In this document: positions 61,704 to 64,000 of the stretch, piece after piece | How positions within the stretch are numbered: the stretch's first letter is position 1 | Layout of the letters: the number at the start of each line of letters is the position of its first letter | Source of the DNA: Bacteroidota bacterium | GTDB taxonomy: Bacteria; Bacteroidota; Bacteroidia; Chitinophagales; Chitinophagaceae | DNA: 64,000 nt | NCBI GenBank assembly: GCA_020161435.1 | Contig: JAIUNV010000007.1 | Coordinates: forward strand, 183,456-247,455 | Reading direction: 5' to 3' | Notes under the pieces: model-generated | What the model saw: only the letters and a program-made list of their open reading frames with translations | The model's database searches: none | Told to the model about the DNA's origin: nothing | Position numbers and translations under genes: made by a program

Positions 61704-62100
61704 ATTACATCTATGGGTTATACTGTTCAATTCTAGCGTTTGCTTTCGCAGTTGTGCAATTAAAATTTAGTAGAAGTAGAACATGTATTCAATCCGGTGT
61801 TTACATTTAGTAATGTGGATAGTATTGATGCCAGTGTAGAAAAAGACATGGCATTGCCTGATTTGGATACTGTCAAAGATATGTATAGGCCTCCTTTTAT
61901 ATGTTGCAACTTACTCTTAACTAATTCGCATCATAGGGAATTATTCATCTTTAAAAGTTTTTTTAAATAAAAAGCTATAACTTAACCATATGATTTGTGT
62001 TACTGCAAATCATCATTTCAAGTTAGCGACATGAACGACAGAAGGAGAAGGCTATAGACTTCTCTTTTCTGTTTATAATTATTTTTGATATATCATATAT
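61704..62100 (+). other. AT-rich noncoding region before the RT gene, candidate ncRNA
   Basis: A 397-base strongly AT-rich stretch. Near the RT start it contains two hairpins: TGATTTG/CAAATCA at 61991-62012 (seven base pairs, eight-base loop) and ACAGAA--AGAAG/CTTCTC--TTCTGT at 62038-62072 (stem of about 12 pairs). A TTAGCGA at 62023-62029 between them resembles the branching-guanosine context of some retron msr RNAs. A frame of 68 codons without a good start at 61764-61970 may be a gene remnant. The position fits a template or partner RNA for the RT, but this is not shown. Confidence 0.4.
62080..62087 (+). promoter_or_regulatory. Putative -7 box for the RT gene
   Basis: TATTTTTG exactly matches TAnnTTTG and ends 13 bases before the ATG at 62101. 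If used, the RT mRNA would not include the upstream hairpins. Confidence 0.4.
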
Positions 62101-63792
62101 ATGTATTCAAAAAAAGTTAAAACACCAAGCGATTTTCTTCTATTGTCGAATGAGTTAGAAAACATTCGAGATTTTAGTGGGTTAGCTGTTCTTCTAGGAG
62201 TAAATCAAGACTATCTATTGATGAACATACTTCCTAGTTATACTTGTTTCGAAATAAAGAAAAAGAGTACCCTAAGAAAGGTATACTATCCTGAATATTA
62301 TGTCAGTGAAATTCAGAGAACTTTGAATCTTTATTTGACCGCTTCATATTTGACAAATTACTACTTGCCTACTCAATTGCCAGTTCATTCTTATATACCA
62401 CGAATCACATTAACAGAGCAGTCTGATTCTGATATTTGTCGCAACAACAAGTCAAATGCTGAAGTTCACTTTGGGAGTGAAAGGATATTGAAGCTAGACT
62501 TAGCGAACTTTTTTCCTTCAATCAAGAGTATCCATGTTAGGGATGGATTAAGAAGACTTTTGCCAAGATTACCTCAATATTGTATTGAATGGCTTGTACA
62601 TCTAACTACTTTTGAAGGATTTCTTCCGGCCGGCGCACCCACATCTCCAACTATTTCAAATATTATTTTATATGACTTCGACAAATTTGCCAATTCGATA
62701 AATGGTATAAAGTATTCTAGATATGGAGACGATCTTACCTTTTCTGCAATTGACGGAAGAATAAATTTAAAGCAGGTAGAAAGGGATGTCAAAATTGAAC
62801 TTGAAAAGTGGCAATTTCAAATTCAAGAAGCAAAAACATTTTTCCTCAGAAAGGGGCAGAGGTTGAGAATTACAGGTGTTGTTTTAAATGAAAAATTAAA
62901 TATTAGCCGTGAATATCTTAAGTGGCTCAGGGCAGTAGTTTATTCATGCGAATCGATTGGAATTGAAAAGGCCGCAACTAAATATGGGGATAGGTATTTT
63001 GAGAAGATGCTTAACTCAACAAGAAAGAAGTATCGATATATTGGTGTTTATGTTGATAAAGGGCTTATTAAGAAATGTATAACTAACAAAGAGTTGGTAT
63101 CATTCTTAAAAGCTTCACTATTGGGTCATATTAGTTATGTTTCTAGTGTTAGAGGAAAGGACGATGTCTATGTTCAAAATCTTAGAAATCGATTCATAAA
63201 CTGTTTAAGAGAGGAGGGTTTAGAAAAGAAAGAAATTGAATTTGAAGCAAAATCATTTAAAGAGAATGAAAATTTAGTTTACATAACTAATGCGACATCT
63301 CAGTCTGTTGTTTATTATGCTTATGTTTTTCTTAAATCTGCTAAACTGTCAGATGATGACATCAATAGGCTCAGAAAACATTTTTCTTACAAAGATTCCA
63401 GTAACATTGATTTCAAAAAGATAAAAGAAAATTTCATCAATCAGAGTATCTATTTTCTTGAATTATATAACTATATGTTTTATAGGGATAGATTCAAATT
63501 ATTTTATGAGAGCCTAAGTGATGATGAGTGGAATCAACTCTTTAATAGGGATCAAAATTTTGCTAATAAAAGAACTTATCCTCGATGGATTTATCATTTA
63601 GATTTTAACTGTTCTAATATTCGAAATAATTATAATGAAGAAGGCGTTTTTCATCCAAATTCCGGCGTGTTTTTTGAAGAAGAGAAAGCCAACCAAGTTT
63701 ACAATGCATATTTGTTAGAGAAAAATTTTCTAGATCAACTAGGAATGAGAACCTGCCTTATCTGTCAGAGCAACATTTCGGAATTTACCTAA
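62101..63792 (+). CDS. Retron/DRT-like reverse transcriptase with C-terminal extension
   Basis: A 563-residue reverse transcriptase encoded in very AT-rich DNA. An N-terminal part (about 45-85) has IKKKSTLRKVYYP and SEIQRTLNLYL. The fingers/palm core follows: KLDLANFFPSI (first catalytic Asp, D133), LPAGAPTSPTISNIIL (176-190), YSRYGDDLTFS with Y208-G209-D210-D211, and the retron-like RLRITGVVLN (254-263) and ISREYLKWLRAVV (268-280). Thumb-like sequence runs to about 365. A C-terminal extension of about 200 residues, ending with a CLIC pair, has no recognised family. The YGDD rather than YADD box is unusual for retrons. It is likely a defence-associated RT carried by the integrated element. 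Confidence 0.88.
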   Translation: MYSKKVKTPSDFLLLSNELENIRDFSGLAVLLGVNQDYLLMNILPSYTCFEIKKKSTLRKVYYPEYYVSEIQRTLNLYLTASYLTNYYLPTQLPVHSYIPRITLTEQSDSDICRNNKSNAEVHFGSERILKLDLANFFPSIKSIHVRDGLRRLLPRLPQYCIEWLVHLTTFEGFLPAGAPTSPTISNIILYDFDKFANSINGIKYSRYGDDLTFSAIDGRINLKQVERDVKIELEKWQFQIQEAKTFFLRKGQRLRITGVVLNEKLNISREYLKWLRAVVYSCESIGIEKAATKYGDRYFEKMLNSTRKKYRYIGVYVDKGLIKKCITNKELVSFLKASLLGHISYVSSVRGKDDVYVQNLRNRFINCLREEGLEKKEIEFEAKSFKENENLVYITNATSQSVVYYAYVFLKSAKLSDDDINRLRKHFSYKDSSNIDFKKIKENFINQSIYFLELYNYMFYRDRFKLFYESLSDDEWNQLFNRDQNFANKRTYPRWIYHLDFNCSNIRNNYNEEGVFHPNSGVFFEEEKANQVYNAYLLEKNFLDQLGMRTCLICQSNISEFT

Positions 63793-63802
63793 GCGTGGTT
63801 AC

Positions 63803-63828
63803 GGTAGTATAAAACACTTTGTGTAAAT
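63803..63828. repeat. 26-base direct repeat, copy 1
   Basis: Begins GGTAGTATAAAACAC and contains the inverted core ACACTTTGTGT; identical to 63925-63950. It resembles terminal sequences of IS256-like insertion sequences. Confidence 0.6.
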
Positions 63829-63878
63829 TTAATCGGTAACTGTATTAGAGAAAGATTCTTTGTAGGTGTAGTGAAGAG

Positions 63879-63923
63879 ATTACAGATGACCAGGCTGCGC
63901 AAAAAGCCGTTTATCTGTGTAAT
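63879..63923. repeat. 45-base imperfect hairpin between the repeats
   Basis: ATTACAGAT pairs with ATCTGTGTAAT (one bulge), and inside it GGCT pairs with AGCC around GCGCAAAA. It could be a terminator-like or ncRNA structure, or the inner part of a mobile element end. Confidence 0.5.
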
Positions 63924-63924
63924 T

Positions 63925-63950
63925 GGTAGTATAAAACACTTTGTGTAAAT
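63925..63950. repeat. 26-base direct repeat, copy 2
   Basis: Identical to 63803-63828, 122 bases downstream in the same orientation; the element would continue beyond the window. Confidence 0.6.
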
Positions 63951-64000
63951 GTATTCTATAGCTGTGTTCAGAGGTAAGTAACCTTGCCGGCGGAGTGAAG

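Larger units (their letters stand above)
63793..64000. other. Region after the RT gene with IS-end-like repeats
   Basis: No gene is seen. Two direct repeats of 26 bases and an intervening hairpin fill this stretch. Sequence after each repeat is also alike (both run into ...GTGAAG about 50 bases later), so a diverged unit of about 122 bases is tandemly duplicated or two related ends are abutted. Confidence 0.6.

Noticed and set aside
61764..61970. 68-codon open frame as a gene
   Set aside because: No start codon in a useful place, no ribosome-binding or promoter signal, and no recognised family; kept only as a possible remnant.
62023..62100. A complete retron msr-msd upstream of the RT
   Set aside because: TTAGCGA and one hairpin are suggestive, but only 28 bases remain before the RT start, and no a1/a2 complementarity or msd stem was found.
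63803..63950. CRISPR array
   Set aside because: Only two repeat copies, 122 bases apart, with a similar rather than unique intervening sequence and no cas genes.

Overview
The window is chromosomal DNA from a member of the Bacteroidota, most likely a Chitinophagaceae-type bacterium. The evidence is a TonB-dependent receptor with an N-terminal carboxypeptidase-like domain, FAS1 and lipoprotein genes, a Bacteroidota-style long signal peptidase I, bacillithiol-linked genes (YtxJ, YpdA), Mpl, LytS/LytTR signalling, and many TAnnTTTG-type promoter boxes with almost no Shine-Dalgarno sequences. Genus and species cannot be read from the sequence.

Layout. 1-20 kb is mostly housekeeping: an M28 peptidase fragment, DinB-like protein, cytidine deaminase, signal peptidase I, a CarH-like MerR regulator, an NtrC-like regulator without a DNA-binding domain, an Fe-S protein, a LysE exporter, a CHASE3 histidine kinase cut by an in-frame TAG, an LptF/G permease, a DoxX-like protein, DUF1599, folP, a secreted WD40-caspase protein, 3-hydroxybutyrate dehydrogenase, a YkgJ protein and an NAD(P)-binding protein. 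At 20-24 kb lie a repeat cluster, ytxJ with a newly read 38-residue lipoprotein gene, and an AT-rich type II restriction-modification operon (controller, m5C methyltransferase, endonuclease). 24-34 kb has mpl, a DnaQ-like exonuclease, a membrane protein, polyprenol-phosphate mannosyltransferase, an ABC exporter, an EamA transporter, and a LytTR/LytS pair whose kinase is frameshifted in an A7 tract. 34-57 kb has a FAS1 lipoprotein, a TonB receptor, a GNAT protein, YpdA, a three-gene envelope-stress-like cluster, an L,D-transpeptidase, dnaX, the pyruvate dehydrogenase E2 gene, a glycosidase lipoprotein, fumC, a CHAP amidase and a DASS transporter.

The right end looks like an integrated element. 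tRNA-Ser(GGA) at 57.46 kb is followed at once by a tyrosine recombinase of the Bacteroidota type, then an unknown gene, a calcineurin-like phosphatase, a peptidylarginine/agmatine deiminase-family enzyme and a strongly AT-rich reverse transcriptase gene. The reverse transcriptase has retron-like motifs, a YGDD active site and a roughly 200-residue C-terminal extension. It is preceded by about 400 bases of AT-rich noncoding sequence with hairpins and followed by two copies of an IS-end-like repeat. This RT locus is the best candidate for an undescribed system, probably anti-phage; that role is inference.

Recurring themes are two damaged sensor kinases, several genes whose -7-like promoter box lies 4-6 bases before the start codon (predicted leaderless mRNAs), and several families of intergenic palindromic repeats.
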